Assembly: GCA_013360585.1 (NCBI GenBank)
Contig: JABWBH010000026.1
Span: forward strand, 1-56,356
Direction of reading: 5' to 3'
DNA length: 56,356 bases
Origin: Phycisphaerae bacterium
Lineage (GTDB): Bacteria; Planctomycetota; Phycisphaerae; UBA1845
The notes under the pieces were generated by a model. That model saw only the letters and a list, made by a program, of their open reading frames with translations, made no database searches and was not told the DNA's origin. The position numbers and the translations under genes were made by a program. Shown in pieces: positions 1-8,645 of this stretch. The first letter of the stretch is position 1. Each line of letters starts with the position of its first letter.

Positions 1-149
1 GTTCGAGATCGGTGCCGATGCGGGGCGACGGGGATTCGCTCCCTGACGGTCGCGGCTCTGACGTCCCCAACGAGACATGACCCCGCCGCGCGCGTCGGCC
101 CCGCCGTGCGCCGGGTGGCCGGGGAGGGAACGCGGGTTAAACTTTCTGA

Positions 150-1571
150 GTGGACCGGCTTCCGGCGTTTTACCCGCTGAACGATTTCGACCCGCTGATG
201 AAGGGGATGGTCATCGGCGGGATGGGGATCGTGCATGTCTTTCTGGCGCAGTTCGCCATCGGCGGGGGAATGCTGCTGTGTTACTTCCAGCGCCTTGCGT
301 CCGGCGGAGGCGATCCGCTTGCGCGGCGGTTCATCGACGGGTATTTCAAGGCGCTGGTTCTGGTGAGCTTCGTGCTCGGGGCGCTGACGGGCGTGGGGAT
401 GTGGTTGACGGCGATTCAGGTCAGCCCGCGCACGATCGGCGTGATGGTGGACGAGTTTCACTGGGTGTGGGCGACGGAGTGGACGTTCTTCTGCCTGGAG
501 GTGGTCGCGGGGTACGCCTTCTACCGGTGCGGGGCGCGGCTTTCCGACCGCCGCCGGATGGCGCTGCTGGCGATGTACAGCGTGGCGGCGTGGTTCAGCC
601 TGTTCTGGATCAACGGCATCCTGTCGTGGCAGTTGACGCCGGGGGCGTGGGTGGCTGAGCGGACGGTCTGGTCGGGGTTTTTCAATCCGGGGTTCTGGCC
701 GTCGCTGCTGTACCGGACGGCGTCGTCGATGACGATCGCCGCGTTGATCGCGTGCATCGTGATCAACGCGATGCCGGGTTTCTCGTCGGACGAGCGGCGG
801 GCGCTGATCCGGCGGGCGTCGAATCTGATGCTGCCGATGCTGTTTATGCCGGCGCTGGCGGTCTGGTATTTCCTGACGATGCCGGCGGACAGCCGGTCGT
901 GGATGCTGGGGGGGAGTCCGGCGATGAGTCTTTTCCTGGCGGGCGCGGCGGGGTCGTCGATGCTGCTGGGGGGTTACGCGCTGGTCGGTCTGGTGCGGCA
1001 GAAGTTGTATATCAACGGGGCGACGGCGACGACGCTGACGGCGTTGGCGCTGGCCGCGACGGCGTGCGGGGAGTTCGTGCGGGAGGGCAGCCGCAAGCCT
1101 TACACGGTGCGGGAGTCGCTTTATGCGAATTCGATCACGCCGGAGGAAGTGAAAATCGCTCGCGTCGCGGGCTGGGCGCGACACGATCCGTATCCGCTGC
1201 CCGACGAAAGCGAATACCCGAATCCTCAACTTGTGCTCGGCGGCAAGGGGTTCCGCCTTCAATGCAGCGTCTGTCACACGCTGGACGGCGCTAACGGATT
1301 GACGCACCTGGTGGGGACGTGGTCGCTCGAGCAGCGGCGGATGAACCTCGCGATGCTTCAACACACAAAACCGTTCATGCCGCCTTTTGCGGGAGACGCG
1401 GAGGAGCTTGAGGCGCTGGTGCAGTTCCTCGGGTGGCATGGCGCGGGGCGCCCGCGGAACTGGACAATGTCGAACGACGCGGCGGCGCTGAGTTCGATCC
1501 GGGCCTGGCTCGATGAAGCGGGGACGGGTCCGGGGACGGTGCCGGCAGCGGAAAGGCAAGGCAGACGTTGA
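150..1571 (+). CDS. Cytochrome bd-type oxidase subunit I with C-terminal cytochrome c domain
   Basis: This is a 473-residue integral membrane protein. The N-terminal part has the CydA layout: an early helix with a conserved His (H29 in GIVHVFLAQFAIGGG), then a helix with acidic residues (WATEWTFFCLEVVAGYAFY), then several more hydrophobic helices. After the last helix comes a soluble tail with a c-type heme site, CSVCH (residues 372-376), and a likely axial Met at about 410 in KPFMPPFAG. Ordinary CydA has no c-heme, so this belongs to a divergent bd-like group and probably takes electrons from, or through, a c-type heme. It starts at GTG. Its stop overlaps the next gene (TTGA), so the two are probably subunits of one complex. 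The family is clear; the electron donor is inference. Confidence 0.8.
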   Translation: MDRLPAFYPLNDFDPLMKGMVIGGMGIVHVFLAQFAIGGGMLLCYFQRLASGGGDPLARRFIDGYFKALVLVSFVLGALTGVGMWLTAIQVSPRTIGVMVDEFHWVWATEWTFFCLEVVAGYAFYRCGARLSDRRRMALLAMYSVAAWFSLFWINGILSWQLTPGAWVAERTVWSGFFNPGFWPSLLYRTASSMTIAALIACIVINAMPGFSSDERRALIRRASNLMLPMLFMPALAVWYFLTMPADSRSWMLGGSPAMSLFLAGAAGSSMLLGGYALVGLVRQKLYINGATATTLTALALAATACGEFVREGSRKPYTVRESLYANSITPEEVKIARVAGWARHDPYPLPDESEYPNPQLVLGGKGFRLQCSVCHTLDGANGLTHLVGTWSLEQRRMNLAMLQHTKPFMPPFAGDAEELEALVQFLGWHGAGRPRNWTMSNDAAALSSIRAWLDEAGTGPGTVPAAERQGRR

Positions 1572-2650
1572 ACCCGTTTTTCCCGGTGAATCTTCCGGCT
1601 CCGACCGCCGTTTATCTGGCGCTGCTGATCCTGACGTGGGCGATGCACTACGTCCTGGTCAGCACCGTCGTAGCCGGAAGCGCGTACCTTGCGCTGAACG
1701 AGATCTTCCGGCGAGGTGATCGGGCGTTGGCGGATCCGATCGCACGGATCTGCCGGGACTGGATGCCCGCGGCGCTGGGGGTGGCGATCACCGCCGGCGT
1801 GGCGCCCCTGCTTGTGGCGCAGGTCATCTACCAGATCGAGTCGTACACGGCGCACCTCCTGTTGTGGCGACGGGCCGCGCTCGTGTTACCGGCGCTGATC
1901 GCCGCGTTTTACCTTTTCTACCTTCAGAAGTCGGAGCGATTCAAATCCCTCAATCGGGCGGCGCGGGTGGGCGTCGCCGTCGTCGCGTTCCTTTGTGTCG
2001 CGGGCGTCGGGCGGTTCTGGGCACAGGTGCATGTGCTGACGTTGTCTTCCGCGGAATCGCTGTCGCTCAATCTCGACGCTGCGTCGTTCCTGGACCGGAC
2101 GGCGCTGGTTCGCTTTGCGGTCTTCGGGGCCGCGACGGTGCTGCCGTGGTCGGCGATCGTGCGGGCGAAACTCGGTCCTCAACTGCTATCCAACACGGAG
2201 ACGGCTGCGAATCACCGGTGTTTGTTCTGGATCATGTGCCTGGGGTGGGCGGGAGTCGCCCTGATTTTCGCGGGAGCGTCCGCGTGGTTGCGGAACGAGC
2301 CCCAACTCTTTCAGGCGCTGACGTCGCGAGCGTCCGGACCTTGCCTGGCGGCGAGTGCGGCGGGAATGCTGATCTTTCCGCTTACCTTGCGGCGCGGACG
2401 AACGCGGAAGTCCGAGCGCCTCTGCTGCTCGATCCAGGTGGTCGCTGTCATCCTTCTTGCGGTGGGTCTCGCGGGCCTGCGCGAGAGCGTGCGCGCCGAG
2501 TTCGTGCTCAGGCCCGAACTGCTGAGCCGGCACGCGGAACTCGCGCAAAAAGGCGGGTGGGCGGTGTTTGCGGTGTTTGCCGCGGTCAACGCCGCGTGCA
2601 TCCTCGCGGCAATTCAGATCGCCCGATCGCAGCGCGAGCGACAAGAATAA
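1568..2650 (+). CDS. Membrane partner subunit of the bd-like oxidase
   Basis: This 360-residue protein has about eight predicted hydrophobic helices and no c-heme motif. It begins at a TTG that overlaps the stop of the CydA-like gene by four bases, a translationally coupled arrangement. By position it plays the role of CydB (subunit II). I do not see CydB signature residues, so it may be the non-CydB partner of divergent bd-like oxidases. Several His residues (H47, H95, H153) lie in or near helices and could be ligands. The subunit assignment rests mainly on coupling and topology. Confidence 0.6.
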   Translation: MNPFFPVNLPAPTAVYLALLILTWAMHYVLVSTVVAGSAYLALNEIFRRGDRALADPIARICRDWMPAALGVAITAGVAPLLVAQVIYQIESYTAHLLLWRRAALVLPALIAAFYLFYLQKSERFKSLNRAARVGVAVVAFLCVAGVGRFWAQVHVLTLSSAESLSLNLDAASFLDRTALVRFAVFGAATVLPWSAIVRAKLGPQLLSNTETAANHRCLFWIMCLGWAGVALIFAGASAWLRNEPQLFQALTSRASGPCLAASAAGMLIFPLTLRRGRTRKSERLCCSIQVVAVILLAVGLAGLRESVRAEFVLRPELLSRHAELAQKGGWAVFAVFAAVNAACILAAIQIARSQRERQE

Positions 2651-2688
2651 GCAACCCCGTCAGCAGCGCGGGGGTCCGCCGCACCAGC

Positions 2689-2780
2689 ACCGAGGGGAAC
2701 AGGCGCACCGCGCCGAGGGAGCAGCGTCGCCGGTACCGAGGAAGCAGCACCGCCGGTGCCGAGGGAGCAGCGCCGCCAGC
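2689..2780. repeat. Four tandem copies of a 23-bp GC-rich repeat
   Basis: Four head-to-tail 23-bp units start at 2689, 2712, 2735 and 2758. The first is the most degenerate. The last three share the core CCGAGG(G/A)AGCAGC followed by CGCC. The array ends 10 bases before the palindromic modules that precede the Y1 transposase gene. No gene covers it. Confidence 0.75.
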
Positions 2781-2790
2781 CGTAGGAAAA

Positions 2791-2883
2791 CAGCCGCGGC
2801 AGCGGCGTAAGAAAACAGCCCACGGCGCAAGCCGTGGGTGCGGAGGTCGCGGAGCAGACAAAGCCCCGGCAGGGGCGTAAGAA
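2791..2883. repeat. REP-like hairpin cluster (order A-B-A') upstream of the Y1 transposase
   Basis: Three small palindromes are seen. Module A (2791-2813) is CAGCCGCGGCAGCGGC, a hairpin GCCGC-GGCA-GCGGC followed by GTAAGAA. Module B (2819-2838) is a perfect 8-bp stem CCCACGGC/GCCGTGGG with a GCAA loop. Module A' (2863-2883) is GCCCC-GGCA-GGGGC, again followed by GTAAGAA. A and A' differ by a compensatory base-pair change in the stem while keeping the loop and the trailing heptamer, so the fold appears to be maintained. The layout recalls REP elements mobilised by REP-associated tyrosine transposases, where a short conserved sequence flanks a hairpin. Confidence 0.75.
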
Positions 2884-2900
2884 CCGTGGAGCGCTGATTC

Positions 2901-3353
2901 GTGGCACATTCATTAACGTTGTTGCTTGTTCACGTCGTGTTCAGCACGAAGGGCCGCCTGCGGATGATTGACAGCACCCTCAAACCCCGGTTGCACGCCT
3001 ACCTGGGCGGCATTGTGCTCGAGGAAGGCGCGACGGCGCATATCATCAACGGCGTTGAGGATCACGTTCACATGTTGATCGACCTGCCGGCGAGCCGGGC
3101 CTTGGCGGATCTTCTACGTGTCGTAAAGACGAATTCGTCGAGATGGGTCCACGATTTGGATCGCCGGTATGCGGCGTTCGCGTGGCTGTCAGGGTACGGT
3201 GCGTTCAGCGTCAGTCGGTCGAAATTCGACGAAGTCAGCGCGTACATCATGCGCCAGGAGGAACATCATCGTACACGAACGTTCGAGGAGGAATACCTCG
3301 CAATGTTGAGGCGACACGGTATCGAGTTTGACGAGCGGTTCGTTGTGGATTGA
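2901..3353 (+). CDS. Y1 (IS200-like / REP-associated) tyrosine transposase
   Basis: This 150-residue protein of the Y1_Tnp HUH family has the HUH metal-binding pair H55-V-H57 in GVEDHVHMLIDL and a catalytic Tyr at 115 in VSAYIMRQEEHH. These enzymes nick and join single-stranded DNA at hairpins. It starts at GTG. No TnpB-like accessory gene is adjacent. Hairpin module A lies upstream in direct orientation and downstream in inverted orientation (3369-3391), as expected of a RAYT-REP unit or a solitary IS200-type element. It could be either. The ORF is intact with its key residues present, so it may be active. Confidence 0.88.
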   Translation: MAHSLTLLLVHVVFSTKGRLRMIDSTLKPRLHAYLGGIVLEEGATAHIINGVEDHVHMLIDLPASRALADLLRVVKTNSSRWVHDLDRRYAAFAWLSGYGAFSVSRSKFDEVSAYIMRQEEHHRTRTFEEEYLAMLRRHGIEFDERFVVD

Positions 3354-3368
3354 ACCTTGGCTGGGAGA

Positions 3369-3391
3369 TTCTTGCGCCGCTGCCGCGGCTG
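3369..3391 (-). repeat. Inverted copy of hairpin module A downstream of the transposase
   Basis: Read on the minus strand this is CAGCCGCGGCAGCGGC followed by GCAAGAA: the same GCCGC-GGCA-GCGGC hairpin with the same trailing AAGAA as at 2791. It lies 16 bases after the transposase stop and, with the upstream copy, forms an inverted pair bracketing the gene. Confidence 0.75.
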
Positions 3392-3476
3392 GGTGGACGG
3401 GCGAATCAAACCCAGGGGTTGCGGCGACAGAGGGGTTGTGACGACAGGAGAATGTGTGTTCCGGTAGGATGACGAC

Positions 3477-4526
3477 ATGTTCCGGTTCGGGCGGGTTCAG
3501 ATCGAGCATCCTTTTGTGCAGGCCGCGTTGAGCGGATACAGCGACCTGCCGATGCGGCGCATTGCGCGACAGTGCGGAGCGTCGTACGCGCTCAACGAGG
3601 TCGTGCTGGACAAGCTGGTTCTGCAGAAGGGGCGGAAACAACGCGTGGTTCTGGATGTGCCGCCGGACGATCATCCGGTCGGCGGGCAATTGATGGGCAG
3701 CGATCCGGATGTGTTCGCGCCGGCGGCGGTGGCGATGTCTGAGGCCGGGTATGACGTGATCGACATCAACTTCGGCTGTCCGGTCAGCAAAGTGCTGGGG
3801 CGATGCCGCGGCGGGTACATGCTGTCGCATCCGGCGGAGGCGATCGAGATAGTGCGCCGCGTCTACGACGCGGTGGGACGGTCGCGCCCGGTCACGGTCA
3901 AGATGCGACGCGGGATGGACGACTCGGCGGAGAGCGAGCGCAACTTTTTCACGATCCTCGACGCCGCCTTCGAGATCGGGGTCAGCGGCGTGACGGTCCA
4001 CGGCCGGACGGTGCGGCAGAAGTACGTGGGACCGAGCCGGTGGGATTTCCTGGCACGGGTCAAGCGGCACGTCGGAGACCGGGTCATCCTCGGAAGCGGT
4101 GATCTTTTCGACGCCGAGGCGTGCCTTCGGATGATCGAAGAAACCGGGGTGGACGGCGTGACGATCGCGCGAGGATGCATCGGCAATCCGTGGATCTTCG
4201 GAGAGTGTCTTGCGTTGCACCGGGGCGACCCGCTGCCCGACCCCCCGACGGTTGCGGAGCAGGGGCGGATCATCACCGAGCATTACCGGCAGACGCAGGC
4301 GCATGTCGGGGCTGGCAAGGCCGGGCAAGTGATGCGGAAATTCGGGATCAAGTACTCGGAGCTGCATCCGGCAGGTCGGCAGGTGCGCGACGCGTTCATC
4401 GCGGTGACGACGCCGGAGGAGTTTCAGCGGGTGCTGGAGACGTGGTACGATCCGGCGAGGAGCTGGCCGCCGGGACGACGCAAGATGGGCTGCGGAGATC
4501 TCGTCGCGGCCGGCGCATGCGAATGA
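3477..4526 (+). CDS. dus: tRNA-dihydrouridine synthase
   Basis: This 349-residue flavin enzyme reduces uridine in the D-loop of tRNA to dihydrouridine using NAD(P)H. Visible family features are the N-terminal TIM-barrel strand with ALSGYSDLPMRR, the signature DINFGCPVSKVLGRCRGGYML with the conserved GCP Cys at 101, VKMRRGMDD, VTVHGRTVRQKYVGPSRWD (substrate/FMN pocket) and a C-terminal helical domain. Length and order are normal. The ATG at 3477 begins directly at the conserved barrel strand. The gene stands alone between the transposase unit and a glycosyltransferase. Which Dus subfamily it belongs to cannot be settled by eye. Confidence 0.92.
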   Translation: MFRFGRVQIEHPFVQAALSGYSDLPMRRIARQCGASYALNEVVLDKLVLQKGRKQRVVLDVPPDDHPVGGQLMGSDPDVFAPAAVAMSEAGYDVIDINFGCPVSKVLGRCRGGYMLSHPAEAIEIVRRVYDAVGRSRPVTVKMRRGMDDSAESERNFFTILDAAFEIGVSGVTVHGRTVRQKYVGPSRWDFLARVKRHVGDRVILGSGDLFDAEACLRMIEETGVDGVTIARGCIGNPWIFGECLALHRGDPLPDPPTVAEQGRIITEHYRQTQAHVGAGKAGQVMRKFGIKYSELHPAGRQVRDAFIAVTTPEEFQRVLETWYDPARSWPPGRRKMGCGDLVAAGACE

Positions 4527-4655
4527 CGCGATGCCGCGTCCGATCTTAACGTGGTGCGGCGGGGGTACCCGGCAAAAGCGGGGTCGCGTCGCCGGGGCGG
4601 CAAGCTTCGCAGCAGCGTGACCGGACGAGGTACAGGCGGATCCCAACGGCGCTCG

Positions 4656-5912
4656 ATGCACATCCTTTACCTGCACCAGTATTTCGCCACGCCTCGCGGG
4701 AGCACGGGTACGCGGTCGTACGAGTTCGCCCGGCGCTGGGTCAAAGCCGGGCACCAGGTGACGGTTCTCACGAGTCAGGCGCAATTGACGCCGGAAGACG
4801 TTGCGCTCGCGCCTTCGACGGGGGTGGGTCCGGAGAGCGTCGCTTCTTGCGGCTCGCCGGCGATGCTGAAGTTTGAGATCGAGGGCGTGAACGTCATCGC
4901 CCTGCGTGTGCCTTATCATCAGAAGATGGGGAAAGCGGCGCGGAGCCTTGCGTTTCTGCGTTTCATGACGGCGGCGACGCGGCGCGCCGTGACGCACCCC
5001 GGCGTCGACGTGATCTACGCCAGCAGCACGCCGCTGACGATCGCGGTTCCGGCGCTGGCGGCGCGAAGGTTGCGAGGACGGCCTTTTGTGTTCGAAGTGC
5101 GGGATCTCTGGCCTGACCTTCCGATCGCGTTCGGCGCGCTGCGATCCGGATTCCTGCGGCGGGCGGCCGGCATTCTGGAACGCCGTGCCTACGCGCGAGC
5201 CGGGGCCGTGGTGGCGCTCTCGCCCGGCGCAGCGGAGGTGATCCGGTCGCGGTCGCCGAAGGACCGGCGGATCGAAGTGATTCCGAATTGTGCGGACGTG
5301 GACGTTTTCACGCCGGATGCGGACGGAGGTGAGGTCCGGCGCAAGCACGGGTGGGACGACAAGTTCGTCCTGCTGCACGCCGGGGCGCTGGGTCCTGCTA
5401 ACGGGCTGGACGTGGTCGTGCGGATGGCGGACGGTCTTCGAGCGGACGCTTCGGTGCATTTTGTATTGCTGGGCGAGGGCAGCGAGAGGACGCGGTTGGA
5501 GGCGGAAGTTCGCCGACGGGGTTTGACAAACGTTGAGTTCATCAGCGGGGTGGCGAAGGCGGCCGTGCCTGCGTATTTCGCGGCGGCGGATGTGGCGCTG
5601 GTCACCGTCGCCCCCCTCCCGATCATGCAGCACAACAGCGCGAACAAATTCTTTGACGCGCTCAGCGCCGGGCGACCCGTGCTGCTGAACTACTCCGGGT
5701 GGCAGCGGGAGCTTCTCGAAAGCGCGGGCGCGGGCGCCGGTTGCGACCTCGGGGATGAGGAGGCGTTCGCGGCGCGCATCCGCGCCATGAAGTCGGATCG
5801 CGCTCTTCTTGCCGAGATGGGGCGTCGAGCGCGCCAACTGGCGATCGAGAGGTTTGACCGCGATCGTCTTGCCGAGCAGGCGCTTCGCGTCGTCGAGGAG
5901 GCCGTGCGATGA
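4656..5912 (+). CDS. Family 4 glycosyltransferase (WbuB-like)
   Basis: This GT-B fold glycosyltransferase of about 418 residues is likely cytoplasmic and uses a nucleotide sugar to build a surface polysaccharide or glycan. The N-terminus MHILYLHQYFATPRGSTGTRSYEFARRW is the typical start of the WbuB/WcaI-like group, so ATG 4656 is chosen although the frame extends to 4551. The C-terminal donor domain shows PNCADVDVFTP, LLHAGALGPANGLD and NSANKFFDALSAGRPVL. It overlaps the downstream DUF2723 gene by four bases (ATGA), so the two are coupled. Confidence 0.88.
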   Translation: MHILYLHQYFATPRGSTGTRSYEFARRWVKAGHQVTVLTSQAQLTPEDVALAPSTGVGPESVASCGSPAMLKFEIEGVNVIALRVPYHQKMGKAARSLAFLRFMTAATRRAVTHPGVDVIYASSTPLTIAVPALAARRLRGRPFVFEVRDLWPDLPIAFGALRSGFLRRAAGILERRAYARAGAVVALSPGAAEVIRSRSPKDRRIEVIPNCADVDVFTPDADGGEVRRKHGWDDKFVLLHAGALGPANGLDVVVRMADGLRADASVHFVLLGEGSERTRLEAEVRRRGLTNVEFISGVAKAAVPAYFAAADVALVTVAPLPIMQHNSANKFFDALSAGRPVLLNYSGWQRELLESAGAGAGCDLGDEEAFAARIRAMKSDRALLAEMGRRARQLAIERFDRDRLAEQALRVVEEAVR

Positions 5913-7468
5913 CCGTCGCCTCGCCCGCGATGCCCCCGACCCGGACTGGCGCGGGTCGTGCGTGGGTTCTTGCGTTCGTCGTCAGCGGGATCTTGTACGC
6001 GCTGACGGCGGCGCCGGGCGTGCTCTGGGGCGACTCGGGGGAGATTCAGCTCTACCTCCTGCTGGAGGACTGGCTCGTCGGCGGGAACCTCTGCCGCTCG
6101 CATCCGACGTATTACGCGGCCGCGCGGTTCTTCGCGGCGGTTCTTCCTTTTTCGCCGGCCCGCTGCGCGAACCTGGCGGCGGCGTTCTTCGGCGCGGTCA
6201 CGGCGGCCAACGCGGCGTGGCTGCTTCGGACGTGGTGTCGTCACGACGCGGCGGCGGCGTGCGGCGTGACGGTGCTTGCGCTGTCGCACACGTTCTGGCA
6301 GATGAGCACGAACGCGGAAGTGCTGACGACATACACGGCGCTGCTGACGCTGGAGTGGATCTGCGTCACAAGGCTCGTGCGGACCTCGAAGGCGAACTGG
6401 GCGACAGCGGCGGCGCTGTGCAGCGGGCTGGGGTGGGCGACGCACAACATGTCGATGCTGTCGTTTCCGGCGTATTTCGTGCTGGCGTGGCGGATGCGCC
6501 GGGTGGTTCGGAGTTGGGGCATCTGCCGTCTTGCGGGGATTGCGGCGGCGTGGGCGGCGGGGTTTGCGCCGCTGGTCGCGGTCGCGGCGGCGAACCTGGA
6601 AGCGTTCGACGGGGCGGGCGCGCTGATCCGATCGTGGCTGATCGGCGGATACGGTCCACGCGTGTACAACGTCAGCGGCATCCCTCGGTTGCTAGCGATA
6701 TCCGCGGGGTTTCTGGTTCTCAATTTCCCTGGTCCGCTGTTGTTGCTGGCGGGCCCGGGCTTGCGCGCCGCGCACGCACGGATCGGCGCGAGCCTCAGTG
6801 CGTTTCTGGCCACGGCGGTCGGGATCCTGATGTTGTTTGCGGTCCGGTACAATGTCGCCGACCAGTACACGTTCCTGATCGGTGTGTACGTCGCCGTGGC
6901 GCTGGCGATCGGTTGCGGCGTGGACGCGCATCTCGATCGGGCGCGACGGTCGGCCGACCCGGGCGCGATGCGCCGACGTGAGCGGATCTGCGTCGCGTTT
7001 GCCCTTGTTTCGCCCCTCGTATACGCAGCGCTGCCGTCGGGGATCCGCGCGCTCGCGCCAGGGTTTCAACCGGTGCGCGCCGTGGCGTACCGCGACCCCC
7101 TCACCTGGGTGCTTCATCCCTGGCGGGTGGGATACGAGGCTCCCCAGCGCTTTGTCGAGGACGCGTTCGCGGTCCTGCCTCACGGCGCTGCGCTCATCGC
7201 GGACACCCAGGTTTTCGGTCCGATCAATTACACGCAGATCGCTGAGGGCCGACGGCTCGACGTGAGGATCATCCAGCGCATCGCGCGGCAGCCGTGGCTG
7301 ACGCCGATCACGGATTCGGACGCGCTGATCCGCGCACATTTCGAGGCTGGAACGCTGTATGCTGCGTTTCCGGCTGCGCCTTATGTGCCGAAGTGGCTTG
7401 CGGATCAGGCAGCGTTCGAGCCGGTGGGTCCGTTGTTCAAGGTGGTTCCGCGGAAACAAGGATCGTGA
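5909..7468 (+). CDS. DUF2723 multi-pass membrane protein (GT-C glycosyltransferase-like)
   Basis: This 519-residue protein has about ten hydrophobic helices. It matches the DUF2723/PMT-like architecture: a first loop GVLWGDSGEIQ carrying the Asp-Glu pair (D42, E45) typical of lipid-phosphate-sugar-dependent GT-C enzymes, a SHPTYY segment, and NAEVLTTY in a later helix. Such proteins are thought to transfer sugars from polyprenyl carriers outside the membrane. It is coupled by 4-bp overlaps to the glycosyltransferase before it and to the flavin oxidase after it. Function beyond the family is inference. Confidence 0.8.
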   Translation: MTVASPAMPPTRTGAGRAWVLAFVVSGILYALTAAPGVLWGDSGEIQLYLLLEDWLVGGNLCRSHPTYYAAARFFAAVLPFSPARCANLAAAFFGAVTAANAAWLLRTWCRHDAAAACGVTVLALSHTFWQMSTNAEVLTTYTALLTLEWICVTRLVRTSKANWATAAALCSGLGWATHNMSMLSFPAYFVLAWRMRRVVRSWGICRLAGIAAAWAAGFAPLVAVAAANLEAFDGAGALIRSWLIGGYGPRVYNVSGIPRLLAISAGFLVLNFPGPLLLLAGPGLRAAHARIGASLSAFLATAVGILMLFAVRYNVADQYTFLIGVYVAVALAIGCGVDAHLDRARRSADPGAMRRRERICVAFALVSPLVYAALPSGIRALAPGFQPVRAVAYRDPLTWVLHPWRVGYEAPQRFVEDAFAVLPHGAALIADTQVFGPINYTQIAEGRRLDVRIIQRIARQPWLTPITDSDALIRAHFEAGTLYAAFPAAPYVPKWLADQAAFEPVGPLFKVVPRKQGS

Positions 7469-8598
7469 CGGATTACGATGTCATTGTGCTGGGCGTGGGC
7501 GGGATGGGCGCAGCCGCATGCGACCAACTCGCCGGGCGCGGAGTGCGTGTGCTCGGACTGGAGCAGTTCGACATCGGGCATGATCGCGGCAGCAGCCACG
7601 GCGACACCCGCATCATCCGCAAAGCGTACTTCGAACACCCGGATTACGTACCCCTCCTGCACAAGACCTACCGTGGTTGGGACGACCTTGCGCAGGACGC
7701 TGACGAAGTGCTCTTTGATCGTTGCGGGCTGCTGCTCGCCGGTCAGCCGCATCGCGCGTTGATCAGCGGGACGCGCCGCGCTGCGGAAGAACATGAGCTT
7801 GTCTTGCAGGAGGTTCCCCCCTCCGAAGTCGAGCGCCGCTTTCCCGGGCTGGTGCTTCCGCCCGGGATGACCGTGCTGTGGGAGGGTGACGCCGGATATC
7901 TTCGCGTCGAGGCCTGTGTTCGGGCCGCGGCGGCGCGTGCGGCAAGGCGGGGGGCGACGATCCGGACCGCAGAGCGCGTGCTCCGCTGGACGGCGACCGG
8001 GGAAGGCGTCGAAGTGACCTCTATCGGCGCGACGTACCGGGCTGGGCGGTTGGTGATTTGCGGCGGGCCCTGGGCCGGCGAGCTGCTTGCCGACCTGCGG
8101 CTTCCGCTCTCGGTGCGACGGAAGGTGCAACTCTGGTTTCCGACGCGAGGAGGTCTTTATGCGCGGGAGCAGGGGTTTCCCGTCTTTGCGATGCAGAACG
8201 AGGAAGGATTCTTTTACGGTTTTCCCAGCCTTGACGGCGCGACAATCAAGGTCGCGGAACACACCGGGGGAGACGTTGTGGCGCGTCCTGAAGTCGCAGA
8301 GCGCGCACTTCAGCCCGGCGACGTGGCTCGCGTCGCGGCGTTCATCGTCGAACACCTTCCCGGCATCGATCACCGCCCGACGAGGCATGCCGTCTGCTTT
8401 TACACGATGACGCCCGATGAACACTTCATCATCGATCGACACCCGGCGCACGCTCAGGTCTGCTTCGCGGCGGGGTTCAGCGGACACGGGTTCAAGTTCG
8501 CGCCGATCGTCGGGTCGATCCTGGCGGATCTGGCGCTGACCGGAACCACCGCAGAACCCTCAGGTTTTCTGCGCTTGTCGCGGTTTCAAGGCTTCTAA
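7465..8598 (+). CDS. FAD-dependent N-methyl amino acid oxidase (monomeric sarcosine / N-methyltryptophan oxidase family)
   Basis: This 377-residue flavoprotein oxidises secondary amines of N-methyl amino acids. The N-terminus DYDVIVLGVGGMGAAA is the dinucleotide-binding motif, followed by the family hallmark GSSHGDTRIIRKAYFEHPDYVPL. Near the C-terminus HAVCFYTMTPDEHFIID contains the Cys (about 311) that covalently holds FAD in MSOX. The GTG at 7465 overlaps the preceding stop (GTGA) and places the Rossmann motif at the extreme N-terminus. The glycan-gene context is unexpected for this catabolic enzyme. Substrate is not determinable. Confidence 0.85.
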   Translation: MTDYDVIVLGVGGMGAAACDQLAGRGVRVLGLEQFDIGHDRGSSHGDTRIIRKAYFEHPDYVPLLHKTYRGWDDLAQDADEVLFDRCGLLLAGQPHRALISGTRRAAEEHELVLQEVPPSEVERRFPGLVLPPGMTVLWEGDAGYLRVEACVRAAAARAARRGATIRTAERVLRWTATGEGVEVTSIGATYRAGRLVICGGPWAGELLADLRLPLSVRRKVQLWFPTRGGLYAREQGFPVFAMQNEEGFFYGFPSLDGATIKVAEHTGGDVVARPEVAERALQPGDVARVAAFIVEHLPGIDHRPTRHAVCFYTMTPDEHFIIDRHPAHAQVCFAAGFSGHGFKFAPIVGSILADLALTGTTAEPSGFLRLSRFQGF

Positions 8599-8645
8599 CG
8601 TTACCGTGCCGGCGGGTCCGTCAGTGTTGCTGCAGGACGGGGGCG

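Noticed and set aside
1-149. Left edge, searched for an upstream gene or promoter
   Set aside because: No complete frame, RNA or convincing promoter seen.
3189-5837. Long antisense frame of 882 codons on the minus strand
   Set aside because: It opposes the dus and glycosyltransferase genes, has Arg/Pro/His-biased composition and no domain. It is a shadow of GC3-rich coding DNA.
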